Source of the DNA: Stictocephala bisonia
Taxonomy: Eukaryota > Arthropoda > Insecta > Hemiptera > Membracidae
Direction: 5' to 3'
Assembly: GCA_035578905.1 (NCBI GenBank)
Contig: JAQJVL010000081.1
Coordinates: forward strand, 1,874,980-1,938,979
DNA length: 64,000 nt
Both the position numbers and the translations under genes were made by a program. The notes beneath the pieces were generated by a model. That model saw only the letters and a list, made by a program, of their open reading frames with translations, was not told the DNA's origin and did not search any database. Positions 1 to 10,832 of this stretch are shown in pieces (the stretch's first letter is position 1; each line of letters begins with the position of its first letter).

Positions 1-34
1 GCTGGAATTTTCTAAAACCCCCCCCCTTTTTTTT

Positions 35-750
35 TGTCATCACTGGCAATGGTATCATGTTCCTCCAAAGTTAACATAATCCTCTTTGATGTTATAAACT
101 CTTTGAAGTCAACAGATTTAGACGTTTTGGAGCTCGTAACTTTGTTGTCTGCTACAACCAGAAGTCAATAAAAAGATCAGGTTCCATGAATTTTGAGGCA
201 TTCTTTGAATCAAACTTCAAGTTCTGTTTCATCCTTTATTATTTCCTCACCATCAACGTAAAAGTATATAATCCCTTTAGAGTTTTCAGAGCAAAAACTA
301 AATGTATATGTTATTAGCATTGGGTAAATAAGCAGGCTACTGTTCATCCTTTTGTTTAGTCTTAATTTGATGAGGACTCGGGACTGGTTAAAAACCACAG
401 CTTTTGTATCATAAGCAACCATTGACAGCACAATACTGCGGTAGTTCATACCTTCAAAAAATATCTCATTGAAGATATAAAAAACATTGTACCGGCTGTT
501 AAAAAACTTCTACACTTTTAACAGCAGATTGACTTTTAAAATAATAAAGAATGAAACAGAACTTGAATTTTGATTCAAAGAATGCCTCAAAATTCTTGGA
601 ACACAATCTTTTCATCGACGTGTGTTTGTGGCAGACAACAAAGTTAAGTGCTTGAAAACGTCTAAATCTGTGGACTTCAAAGAGTTTATAATACCAAAGA
701 GAGTATTATTAACTTTGGAGGAACAGGATACCAATACCTGTGTGTATGAC
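35..750. repeat. Inverted duplication of an unrecognised coding fragment
   Basis: Positions about 35-250 and 540-750 are imperfect inverted copies of one another, separated by about 290 bp. Both arms read as the same protein fragment: the left arm on the minus strand, the right arm on the plus strand. The shared peptide contains VADNKV, then TSKSVDFKEFI, then LTLEE, and both copies have an in-frame stop just before the FKECL segment. The left copy continues upstream on the minus strand (210-449) with a further open stretch, so it is the longer one. I do not recognise the protein. The arms could be pieces of a transposon gene or a duplicated pseudogene. No terminal inverted repeat or target duplication was identified. 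Confidence 0.6.
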
Positions 751-1888
751 AAACAGCGGTGGCTCAGAAAATTACATCTTTCAATTGAGAGCATAATGAC
801 TGTTTTGTTCTCTTTTATGAACCTGCTGGTCCAAGAAATTCCTTCAAATACAGCAAAAATTATGAAACATGGGTCCCTTTGAGTAATATCTTGAGGAAGA
901 CCACACCCCTACAGTCTACAACTAACTACAGCAACTGGCGCAACTTCAACATCACACAATGCTTAAAAGTTGTGTGATCATGCTTGTGTGATGAAATCTC
1001 ACATCTACTCAATGCTCACCAGTCATGAAAATAAAGATTTGTATATTAATAAATGGTATAACTATATGTGTGTCATTGTTTTATATATTTTCAGGCATAA
1101 GAAAGCATAATATTTAGCTATGTTTAGCATTGTAAGTAGCTGGAGCGAGTTTTTTTTTAATTTTGGCACTTTTCTACATTTTATATATTTGTAAATAATA
1201 AACTCCACAAAACCAAAATTTTGCAGGTTGTTTCTCTGTTCTAGTACTAAAACTGAGATAAATGTCAAATTTTTATTTTAATGGCCAAAAAAGATATTAA
1301 TCCTTGAACTTCGAAAAATTTGAAAATTTCATGATTTCAAACATTTTTTTCTAAAAAACTATGCTAGGCCACAATTTGAAACTTTGTGAGTTTAAAGAAC
1401 CTTCATATACCTATCACATAAAAAAATAACAAATTAATTAACTCTTGCCTTCTTGAAAAAATAAATGTGTGAAAATTGATTTTTGAACAAATCTATGATA
1501 ATCTTGGGAGATACATTTGGGCTCTTATACTTAAGTTTAAGAACATACCTGTAAGGACTTAAATTGAAGTTCAGACTCTTCTTAAGAGATTGGTTTTTGT
1601 TTGAATGTTCTAGGATGAATAGAAGAAGAGATATGTGCTCCTACGCAAAGTTTGAAAGTCACTTAAAAAAGGCGTTTTGCCGAAGCCAGAATGGCCACAC
1701 TCATTAAAATAAAAATGTAAAAAATTAAATAACATACTTTTTGTACTTCTGACGAGTGGTACTTTTATGTATAAAAATATGAAAAGTGTTGCAGCAACCA
1801 ATTAAATTATTTCTGGACCAATTCATATGGATTGACCTAGCCGTGATTGACCGTGAAGTCAACAGTAGGCCAACGTAATTTATATTTA
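751..1888. other. AT-rich sequence, no gene recognised
   Basis: The plus-strand reading of the right arm of the preceding inverted duplication stays open to about 880. Beyond it the sequence is AT-rich with homopolymer runs. Short open frames here show no recognisable motif. Confidence 0.5.
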
Positions 1889-1942
1889 TGTACCAGGGTC
1901 ATTAAATAATTAAAGAGACAAACAGATCTGGGGAGAAAACTG
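1889..1942 (+). repeat. mariner left terminal inverted repeat
   Basis: Pairs with 5737-5790 in inverse orientation with only a few mismatches over about 54 bp. TA lies immediately to the left. Confidence 0.88.
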
Positions 1943-1978
1943 TTGGTAGAGTAATTTTGGTACTTTTATATCTTTCAA

Positions 1979-4555
1979 TTGTCATAATAATAATAATAAC
2001 TCTTTTTATTGCAAAAATAAACATTTAACATCAATGTATCGCAATCGTCAGGTGGTAAATAATATATAAATATAGACAAATAAAACATATAGACAAATAA
2101 AACATTCATTCACATCAAGGTCGCAATCTAACATACAAAAATATTTCATACATTCTTATTCTAATGGTGAATAGTCACTCAGATACAGTTCACAATCTCA
2201 GTTTTGAACTTGATTACAATTAATTTTTAATTTGCCCAGCGGCCAGTCATAAACTCATCAACTGAATAAAATGATTTTGACAACAAAAATCGTTTCAAAC
2301 GAGTTTTAAATATATTCAGAGTTAATATTTTTAATGCTTTCGGGAAGCTTGTTAATTAGCCCAACGCCAAACACCTGGGGTAGATGATCGGTTACTGTTA
2401 GTCTGTGATGTTGGATTCTAAAGTTGTACCTGCCTCTCCTCTCATACTGGTGAACGCCTCTTCCCTGAGTCAGATCTACACCCGATCTACAGTGCAGAAC
2501 CATATCAAGTACGTAGAGGCTGGGCAGGGTCAACAAACCAAGCTCCCCGAAAGTTGCTCTACACGACTCTCTGTAACCTAGTTTGCCAATAATGCGGACT
2601 GCTTTTTTATGGAATTTAAATACTCTCTCAAATCTTTGTTTAGAGCAGCCCCCCCAAAGTCGTATACCATACGCAAGATGCGGATATACTAATCCAAAAT
2701 AGGCCTTTTCATAACCTCTTTATTGCAAAATTGTCCTAATTTCCGCAAAGCAAAGATACCTGAGGTGACTTTTGCACAAATACTGTCTATGTGGTTATTC
2801 CAAGTCAGACCACGATCTAGGTACATTCCAAGGAATTTTGTGGAATCAGTTTCTTCAAGGAAAACACCATCTATTGAAACTGCTGGTAGTACAGCAGTAT
2901 CTTGATGTCTCAAATTGAAATTAATTATATTTGTTTTTGATTTGTTTGTTGCCAAATTTAATTCTTCAAAATACTGAATACAAGAATTTAATTCAGTGGA
3001 AGATAAGACTTCCAGTTCATTTATGGTACTTCTTTTAAAACAGAGAGTCGTGGCATCAGCGTATTGAATAAGGTGGCCATTCTGTACTTCTGAGTTGAGT
3101 CCATTTACATAGATTAAGAAAAGTAACGGCCCAAGAATGGATCCCTGGGGGACACCTTGAATAACGGCTAATTTCGTTGAAAGAGCATTCGCTACCTCCA
3201 CACGTTGTTCCCTATCCTTAAGATATGAAGTAAGCCATTTGTGTGGAAGACCACGAACGCCACTAGCCTCTAACTGGTGCAAAAGGGTTCCATGATGCAC
3301 ACAGTCAAAGGCTTTCGAGAGATCAAGAAATATGCTTAGCACATGTTCCCTCCTCTCTAATCTATCGACAATGCCCTCGATAAGATTCTGCACAGCATCA
3401 ATTGTAGATTTATTTTTCCTAAAACCGAATTGTTCAGAGCTGAGGATTTAGAATGTCTCAAGATAATTCTCCAATCTATTATAAAATACCCTCTCAAATA
3501 CTTTACTGAACACTGGGAGGATTGAAATGGATAATTGTTTGAAATGGATCTTCTTTTTTAAATACAGGAATAACCTTGGCCATTTTAAGACCAGATGGAA
3601 AGGTCCCTGATTCAAAAGAGGAGTTGATTAATTTTGTAAGAGGCGTTAAGATGTGCCTAAAGCAGCGCTTAAGGAGCCATACGGACATATTATTAATATC
3701 ACATGATCTTTTTGAATTCAGTCTCTGTATCACACTGGCTACCTCCTCCTCGCAGACCGGAGGTAGGGCCATGGACTGGACCTGTTCTGTAACATGGGAC
3801 TTATTCATTCGACCTGAATTTGATAAGAATGAGGAGGATATTGTTGAAAAATATAAATTTAACTCGTTGGCAACATGCAATGGATCTTCAACTAGGCAAT
3901 CGTTGACCTTGAGTTTTATTTTAGATCCTGCATTTAATTTTGTACCCTTAGATGAATTATTGATAATTTTCCAGGCAGTTTTAGAAATATTATCACTTTT
4001 ACTTAAAGATTTGTTAATGTTATAAGCTTTGGCAGCTCTTATTACTCTTCTGTATGTCTGTCTATATCGCCTATAAAATACTTTAAAATCATTATTTTGA
4101 GTTTTAATATATATTGAGTAATAAAACTTGAGCTTATCTCTGGATTTTAAAATTCCCTTAGTGATCCAATAGCTTCGACTAGTTTTATGGCTATTCTTGG
4201 ACTTTTTTAATGGGCACGCGATGTTTAAATGGTAACTGAAGCATTTACTGAATTCAATATACATGCTTTCTGTATTATTTTTGTTGTTATTTAGGAAAGT
4301 CCAGGTTTCGTCTTTAAGTAACCTATTTAGAAGGTTGATGTTTTGAGGATGAAGATTTCTGATGAACTTTCCCGTAGGCTTATCACTAATCGGGTTGCAG
4401 CCACGAATCACCGCCTCTTAACGCGAAGTGGTCAGAGATAGCCGTGTTTAATACAGAGACCGAAGTGTTATGAATGTTTGTGATAACATTGTCGATGGCT
4501 GTACTAGTTAAATTGGTTACTCTAGTTGGTGAGTTTACTGACCAGTTTAGATTTA
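1979..4555 (-). mobile_element. 5'-truncated non-LTR retrotransposon (CR1/Jockey group) inside the mariner
   Basis: The element reads on the minus strand. Its 3' end at about 1979 has a short TTA-repeat tail after an AATAAA-like signal, and its 5' end at about 4555 starts partway through the endonuclease, so it is 5'-truncated. The sequence GTCAT occurs just outside the 3' end and close to the 5' junction and may be the target-site duplication. It sits between the left TIR and the transposase of the mariner, so it inserted after the mariner did. Confidence 0.85.
2306..4555 (-). pseudogene. LINE pol pseudogene: end of AP-endonuclease plus reverse transcriptase
   Basis: Read on the minus strand from 4555, the first recognisable part is the end of an APE-type endonuclease, with TAIDNVI followed by the SDHFAL motif at about 4440. 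A linker and the RT N-terminus follow (4411-3503) with the RLNSKRSCDINNMS and FESGTFPSGLKMAKVIPVFK segments. The next open block (3393-2689) carries LDLSKAFDCV, GVPQGSILGPLLFLIYVN and the catalytic-loop position. That loop reads YADAT instead of the usual F/YADDT, so one catalytic aspartate is missing. The thumb region follows with TKFLGMYLDRGLTWNNHI, and a C-terminal remnant extends to about 2306. Several frameshifts and stops separate the blocks. The gene is inactive. Confidence 0.88.
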
Positions 4556-4629
4556 GTCATCACTTGGATAAGCCCTGATCAGCTGATTGACTAACATTGT
4601 TGTTTTTATAACCTCATAAATACATTTAA

Positions 4630-5710
4630 TGATGGCAAGTCCACTTGAAAATTCCACCTTAGTTTAACAACGTTCTGTTATTTGTTTTTTACTTGCTGAA
4701 GGTGAAAAACCAGTGAATATATATTCTAGAATGACTAAAGTGTACAGTGAAAATTGTTTGAATTGTGCAAATTTTTACAAGTGGGTAGAACAGTTCAAAA
4801 ATGGTCGAGACTCAGTGACTGACGAACACCGTCCTGGCCAGCTAGTTGAAGTTTGAACTCCCTCACTTGAAAGTCGAATTGATGACATAATTCGTGCTGA
4901 CCGCCGAGTTACTGTGGAAATGATAGTTGAAAAAGTTCATGTTAGTATTGGAACAGTTCATAACATTATTAAAAACAAGTTGAAGTACTGCAAAACATGT
5001 GCAAGATGGGTCCCAAAGGAGTTGACTCAGCTACACAAGGAAACAAGTTTGAGAGTGTGCACAAGATCTATAGGAACGTTATGAAAGAGAAGGTGAGCAC
5101 TTCCTCAACAAAATTTTAACATGTGATGAAACTTGGGTTCATTATTATGAGCCACAATTAAAAAGGCAAAGCACGGAGAGGAAGCACACCAGCTCACCTG
5201 TCAACAAAAAATTCAAAACCCAAGCATCAATCAGCAGGAAAAGTCATGTTGATGGTGTTCTAGGATGCTGAAGGTCTGTTTTTTTCTGATTATCTTGAAG
5301 AGCAGCGTACAATTAACAGCCAATAGTATTCGGATATGCTTTTGAACAAAGTGAAGCCAGCCATGAGAGAGAAACATCATGGATATCAGAGAAGAGGTGT
5401 GATTCTCCAACAAAACAATGCATATCTTCATACTACTCAACTAACCAGAGAAACCATTTACAAAATGGGCTGGAAAGTACTGTCTAATCCCCCTTATAGT
5501 TCCGAATTAGCACCAAGTGATTTTCACTTGTTTAGTCCGCTGAAGGAGGCATTGCGTGGAAAGAGGTTCCAGGATAACGAGAACATCAAGAAGTTTGTGG
5601 GAAATTGGCTTAAAGTCCATGATAAAGAGTTCTTTGCAGCTGGCATAATAAAGCTTGTGGTGCGTTGGATCAAGTGCATAAATGTGCAAGGGGATTATGT
5701 TGAAACGTAG
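4630..5710 (+). pseudogene. mariner transposase pseudogene
   Basis: This is a DDE/D transposase that would cut and paste the surrounding element. The N-terminal helix-turn-helix half reads through KWVEQFKNGRDSV, with an in-frame stop replacing part of the RPG-rich linker. The first catalytic aspartate lies in CDETWVHYYEPQ at about 5121. The second catalytic site reads QNNAYLHTT where mariners have a D in HDNA, so that residue appears lost. The final motif SSELAPSDFHLF (about 5505) keeps the characteristic context. The C-terminal part is open from 5336 to 5710. At least two stops and a frameshift near 5265 break the gene. Terminal repeats and TA duplications confirm the element type. Confidence 0.88.
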
Positions 5711-5736
5711 TAAAAGTGTTATTTTGTAAAAATAAG

Positions 5737-5790
5737 TTGTTTCCTCTCTAGACCTGTTTGTCTCTTTAATTATTGAATGACCCTCGTACA
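5737..5790 (-). repeat. mariner right terminal inverted repeat
   Basis: Inverse counterpart of 1889-1942. TA follows immediately at 5791. Confidence 0.88.
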
Positions 5791-6406
5791 TAATCGTGTT
5801 TTGTGTTGTGTATAGTTCAATTTTGACAAATGCTCTGAACATGTCAATTTTCGACGAAACATGTTAGCACAAGATTTTAAGAGATAACATTTTTGGACTA
5901 AGATAAGGACACTTTAGAACATCTGATGGAGGAAATACACATTTTATGTCAATATTGTGGTCCATGGACTAAAATACGAATTTTAATCACAATTGAAGAA
6001 TATGAAATATATAAAGCTGTAAAAAAATCTATGATACAGCAATGAAACTGTCAAGAGTGAACAAAAACAATTATCACGGACCTGACATAAGAGATTAGCA
6101 GTGGGTGGGGGGGGGGGGACACAATGAAATACCAGCGTATAGTCCAGCCCAAACTTCTGTAATGTTACTATATTTATGCCAGTGTCTTTTTGCGAAATTT
6201 AAATTCATCTCAGTGTGTGTTCATTTTATTTTTGTGTATATAAAAAAATAAAAGTGCTTAATGCTTTTTGAAATTAACTACAAAGTTTGATGAGAATGAG
6301 TAGGTTTTACTTTGACATAGCCTGATGAAGATCCTACCAGACGGTTGAAACTGGTAGTCTTACAAAATGACAATAGGATATTTTTACAATAAGGTAATGT
6401 AAAACA

Positions 6407-6407
<1 letters not shown>
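5791..6407. other. Non-coding AT-rich sequence with one hairpin
   Basis: No coding potential is recognised. A hairpin with 7-bp arms (CTACCAG at 6334-6340, CTGGTAG at 6351-6357) lies just after a CCTGATGAAG motif. This looks like the non-coding end of a retroelement but could not be assigned. Confidence 0.4.

Positions 6408-6455
<48 letters not shown>
6408..6455. repeat. (TA)n microsatellite, 48 bp
   Basis: Perfect alternating TA over 48 bp. Confidence 0.98.
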
Positions 6456-6460
<5 letters not shown>

Positions 6461-7774
6461 GTAAGTGGTCCGGAGGTTTAACTTTACATCATGAAAATAC
6501 TTTAAATTGGTCAACATCACAATATAACTTGTTATCTGATGTATCTATCGTGTTAAAGGCGTTTTGTCACATACAATTTACACCCAACACATTTACATTA
6601 CCTATACAATATTATCATCTAATACTAAACAAACATAAATTTGTGCTATTAAGTCTCAAGCCAATACATTTACATGCAAAATGCACGACAACATTTACTT
6701 TATTATTAAGATAATTTAAAATTAGTTAAAATGTATTTACTTCAATTCATTAATTTCTTTAAATGAATAGAATGAGCCAAGCTTAAAATTCCTTTTGGCA
6801 TATTTTAACAGTATACTCTTTCAACAATCAATAACTAACATATGATGACATAATTAATTTTCATGGTTTTTAAAATTATATGACTTTTGATAGTTATTAA
6901 GTTTACCTCTTATATTACACTGATGATAATTACAACTAGCTAATTAAATGTTTTGAAATTATTTACAAAAAGTATAAATTAAAAACTGTTTGTATCCTTA
7001 AACCAATGAAATAGCTTATAATGTCATTTAAATCCAACTGAGTAAGTATCAAACATGAATGGAAAATTACAACCAGTTTGTTCTAGCACTGCACCAGTAT
7101 TACTGTTGGCTTGCAGCATATGCGCTTTAGTTTCCTTGGTTCATTAGGCCTATGCTGACGCAATCACAGTTAATTAGCCTTGAGTTCTATGTTAGCTGCT
7201 AGACAGACAACAACCCACAACTATATAGTTCTTTCTGTTAGCATGAGTGTTCAAACAACTAACATTCATTGCCATATAACAGCACAATTTTAATGATGGA
7301 GTGTCAATTTAGCTTGTTGGCGTAGAAATTTGTGTGCCCCAAATTGAAGGTCGTTTACCAAGAAACCAAGATACCTATGAAAAATTCATTGTTTCCCTCG
7401 TTTATTTTACCCTGTTATATTTGCATTTTAAATTTTATTTTAAGTTTTAGTAATTTTTACTGTAATTTCAACAAAAAAAGTACCAACAGTATTACTAGTT
7501 TTCACTGTTTAGCAACTTAACTGTTTTGTTACTCAAAAACCTGTATTACAATTTTAAGAGACAGATTTGCCAGTAATGTTTTCTATTAGTTTTATAGATT
7601 TCAAAATTTTAACTTTTGTACAAATTTCCTATCAATTTCTCGGAGACTCTTTATCTTAGCTTCTAGTGATCATATAATTATTAGCTTGATCAAGTTGTAA
7701 TCAATAGTTTTGAAACATTACTTTTATATGTGTTAGTAAATACAGCAATTTAAAATTAATTTGTCTTTGAAAAG
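6456..7774. other. AT-rich sequence, no gene recognised
   Basis: Only short AT-rich open frames with no motif were found in this stretch. Confidence 0.5.
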
Positions 7775-7862
7775 GTTCAACTATACAAATCAGCGGCTAA
7801 ACAATACCAGGAGAGACAATGCGATGTTGCCGCGATCGGTGAATCCCTCTGGTCTGAGGAAG
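7775..7862 (+). CDS. Orphan exon candidate, unidentified gene
   Basis: An 88-bp stretch is more GC-rich than its surroundings and is open in one frame. It is flanked by AG on the left (7773-7774) and by a good donor, GAAG/GTGAGC, on the right. The reading includes the peptides YKSAAKQYQERQCDVAA and IGESLW. Its amino-acid composition looks like real protein rather than translated AT-rich DNA. The acceptor has a poor pyrimidine tract, which weakens the call. I do not recognise the protein. It could be an internal host exon or part of a transposon gene. Confidence 0.35.
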
Positions 7863-8020
7863 GTGAGCGTGTTCATCGAAATTGATCACCATAATATTTG
7901 TAAAATTTGTAATTATATTGTAATATTTTTGTGCTTATATTGTAATAAATTTGTGTTGTGTGACGTTTATTTGTACTGCATTTCATAAAAGGAAATGTGT
8001 GTTAAAAATTTTCATAAAAG

Positions 8021-8970
8021 CTTAAAAATTCTAAGCTTTGGTTTTTATAATTTGTTTACAATCTAAATTACCTGACCCGCAACAGTTACTACAATAAGTA
8101 TAAATAAAGTAATTAATTGTACATTTATTGATCTTATTTCATATTTGTTCATAAAAATACGTAACATTATTTACTAGACTTGAATTGATAAACATATTCA
8201 TCAGGTCATATAGTCAGCAGTATCTTGACAGACAACTAATGATGTCTCTAATAAACATATTCATCAGGTCATATAGTCAGCAGTATCTTGACAGACAGCT
8301 AATGATGTCTCTAATAAACATATTCATCAGGTCATATAGTCAGCAGTATCTTGACAGACAACTAATGATGTCTCTAATAAACATATTCATCAGGTCATAT
8401 AGTCAGCAGTATCTTGACAGACAACTAATGATGTCTCTAATAAACATATTCATCAGGTCATATAGTCAGCAGTATCTTGACAGACAACTAATGATGTCTC
8501 TAATAAGATTGCAATATTAACCCAATAAAATGGATAAAGTTCAAATTCAAAAGAAACTTTATTTTACATAAATTGATTAAACAAATATGTACAGTTTAGA
8601 TAATCAACAAATCAATAAAATTGACAGTAAAATTCAACATCAACAGTCTTATTAACATCATTTAGCTGCATTTGTAAATGTTTTGCCTCTAAATTATAAA
8701 ATTATAAACCATAACAAATGGATATTTCATTTAACTCAGGAATGGAATGATGTTCTGGACAAAACAAAACATAAATATCATTGTATAGAACATGTGTTTG
8801 TAGAAACTGTAGCAGCTGTCTCTAAGCTTTGGTTTTCAAAATTTGTCTGGAATATAAATTACTACAATAAGTATATACATAAGTTATTGCATGTTTGTTA
8901 ATCTTATTTCAAATTTTTTTCTGAGAAATATGTCACATTATTTACCCAGAATCGTCAAGAGTTGATTGAC
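8021..8970. repeat. Direct duplication flanking a minisatellite
   Basis: About 150 bp at 8021-8180 (TAAGCTTTGGTTTT, then ACTACAATAAGTATA, then CTTATTTCA, then ACATTATTTAC) recurs in the same orientation and order at about 8820-8970, with substitutions and small indels. The 63-bp minisatellite lies between the two copies. Confidence 0.65.
8188..8505 (+). repeat. Minisatellite, 63-bp unit, five copies
   Basis: Five near-identical 63-bp units begin ATAAACATATTCATCAGGTC. The unit is a multiple of three, so one frame stays open across the array and gives a 21-residue periodic peptide. There is no evidence that this is a gene. Copies differ at single positions, for example CAACTA against CAGCTA in unit 2. 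Confidence 0.95.
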
Positions 8971-9054
8971 TTTATCACTATAATTGACTATATCACTTTA
9001 ACTAGCTTTTGTTAAATTTTACAATGGTTCTTATCACAAAATTCAAGTTCTTGT

Positions 9055-9096
9055 ATTGGTGGGCGGGTGAGTCAATACCACCGTATTTGTATAGAA
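9055..9096 (+). repeat. Single diverged copy of the GTGGGTGG/CAATACCAC minisatellite unit
   Basis: GGTGGGCGGGTGAGTCAATA followed by CCACCGTATTTGTAT resembles one unit of the array at 16845-17305. Confidence 0.55.
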
Positions 9097-9300
9097 TAAG
9101 ATTACTATTATCAGATATAGAAAGACTTACTTGATGAAAGCTCTGATACCGATGAAAATAAAGAAGATAGCAGAAATAATCGGAAGGTAACCTTTTATCA
9201 TATACTCAAGAGTATGACTATGAATCTTCATTTTCAGATGGTGAATTTAAAAAAACAATTTAAGATCAAATATTGTTGTCATTCAAAAAATAATAAGAAG

Positions 9301-9303
<3 letters not shown>

Positions 9304-9379
<76 letters not shown>
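9304..9379. repeat. (TA)n microsatellite, 76 bp
   Basis: Perfect alternating AT/TA. Confidence 0.98.
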
Positions 9380-9381
<2 letters not shown>

Positions 9382-9604
9382 ATAAAAGCTATATGTTATT
9401 AACCTAAATAGCTTCAATTCCCAAGATCTGGAATCAATGTCCAGAGACACACAGCATTGTTGCCAGTGGGAATTTTGTTGTGAAGCAGCTTGTGCTACGT
9501 CTGGAGAAGGGATATCGGTAGCGAGAGTATCGCTCAGCTGCCATTGTTCTCCTGTGGACAGTACTTTGAATGTGTTTGCGTGTTTACAACGTTGCTTTTA
9601 GAAA

Positions 9605-9795
9605 ATGGCAATTATGAACAGTGAGCAAACATTAAATTTTGTGTTTTGCTTCAAAAGTCATCTTCTAAGACACTTAAAGTGTCAATTCAAGTGTACAGAG
9701 ATGATGCAATGAAGAAAATTTTAGTTTACGAATAGTAGAAACGTTTTCGTGAAGCTCGCATAAACATTGAAAATGAAACAGCTGTAGTGAACGCT
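9605..9795 (+). pseudogene. mariner transposase N-terminal fragment
   Basis: The reading starts at an ATG (9605) and shows the helix-turn-helix region typical of mariner transposases: LNFVFCFKSSSKTLK, then a QVYRDDAM segment, then KRFREARINIENE, matching the usual W-FKRFREGR-EDD layout. Two consecutive stops replace the expected tryptophan region of the VYEW motif. No catalytic domain follows, so this is a truncated relic. Confidence 0.7.
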
Positions 9796-10774
9796 CCTCG
9801 ATTGCAACCATAGATGACAACACTGATATCTATGGATACATATAAATCCAGATAAAAATTGGGTAAATATCGGTAAAAGACGCCTACATGGTACAATAGT
9901 GTTGTATACATTACAAAAAAATACTATGTATTTTAATATTATCTAGTACTCTATTATTTTATTAAATCAGCTGTAAATATTATTTTTCAAATATCAATTG
10001 GTTTTTAAATATTCAAGCTCTGAATTGTTGCATTATCAAGTTCAATAAATGACATTGTGTTATTAATATCGTAGTTTTCTTTTTAAAGACATAATAAATA
10101 GGCAATGTACGCATCACAGAGCCGCGCGGATGGGCCTTTCTTCATTTTGCGTGAGAATATTCTGTGAACTGAAAGAACACCTGATAAAAATATGTTGCCA
10201 TTGCTAAATTTGACCAAAGTTAGTGTTTTTATGTAAATGAACAACAAAAAGACGAATCTACAGAATGCAATTCATACAATAGCCTACATTCCATGGCTAT
10301 TCTTGAGACTAAGATGGTCTGGACAATGATAAACGTCTGGATAGTAAGGTCAAATGAATAAACCAACTTTATACCATATAAAGTAGCATTCAATAACTTT
10401 TACTGTCACACTAGAAAGTATTTAAACAGCAAAATTCCATATTCTGCGTATTCATAACTGTACTATAACCTTAAATGTTTACATACACAACTCAGCAGCA
10501 CGTGACACTAAAAGCACGTGACATGACAGCTAGCAACGCAAGCGCTCCGTGTGGATTGCCCAAGAACAAAGCCAAATATAATTCAGTACGTACAGTTTGC
10601 TGTGTACCGGAAACCATGCCTGTACACGTGCATGTCTATGATATTACGCAAGCAACTCACCTGTGATGAGTTTATAACCAGCATTGCCATGATAGAACGA
10701 CATTTGATGTTTCTACGACGGTGTAACAACTTTAGAAAACAAATATTCACCGCCCATCGAATCAGTTAGCTGAT
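9796..10774. other. Unassigned sequence
   Basis: AT-rich, with a somewhat GC-richer stretch at 10480-10760 that holds overlapping short open frames without recognisable motifs. The GC-richer stretch runs into the Tigger-like end at 10775 and may be the interior of that element. Confidence 0.35.
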
Positions 10775-10832
10775 CAATGTAAACCGGAATTCAGATAATT
10801 CGGGTCCGGATAAAAAGAGGTTACCTGTATAA
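10775..10832 (-). repeat. pogo/Tigger-like transposon end
   Basis: Read on the minus strand from 10832 the sequence is CAGGTAACCTCTTTTTATCC, then GGAC, then CGAATTATCTGAATTCC, followed by GG. This resembles Tigger-type terminal repeats, which start CAGG or CAGT and carry GATAATTCGAA-like sequence. TA follows directly outside (10833-10834). The opposite end was not found. Confidence 0.5.

Larger units (their letters stand above)
1889..5790 (+). mobile_element. mariner-type DNA transposon, split by a LINE
   Basis: The two ends are about 54-bp terminal inverted repeats. The left end (1889-1942) begins TGTACCAGGGTCATTAAATA, and the reverse complement of the right end (5737-5790) begins TGTACGAGGGTCATTCAATA. 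A TA dinucleotide lies directly outside each end (1887-1888 and 5791-5792), the target duplication expected for Tc1/mariner. The transposase is on the plus strand in the right half. The left half of the interior is occupied by a 2.6-kb LINE on the opposite strand. Without that insertion the element would be about 1.3 kb, the usual mariner length. It is a dead copy because its transposase is broken. Confidence 0.9.

Noticed and set aside
6310..6360. CTGATGA followed by GAAAC, resembling a hammerhead ribozyme core
   Set aside because: The only clear pairing (CTACCAG/CTGGTAG) encloses GAAA instead of lying between CTGATGA and GAAA, so the hammerhead fold is not supported.
8188..8505. CRISPR-like array (regular repeats)
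   Set aside because: Units are contiguous with no variable spacers, and the genome is eukaryotic.
8185..8520. 111-residue periodic protein
   Set aside because: It is generated by the 63-bp tandem repeat. There are no splice sites, homology or codon signal.
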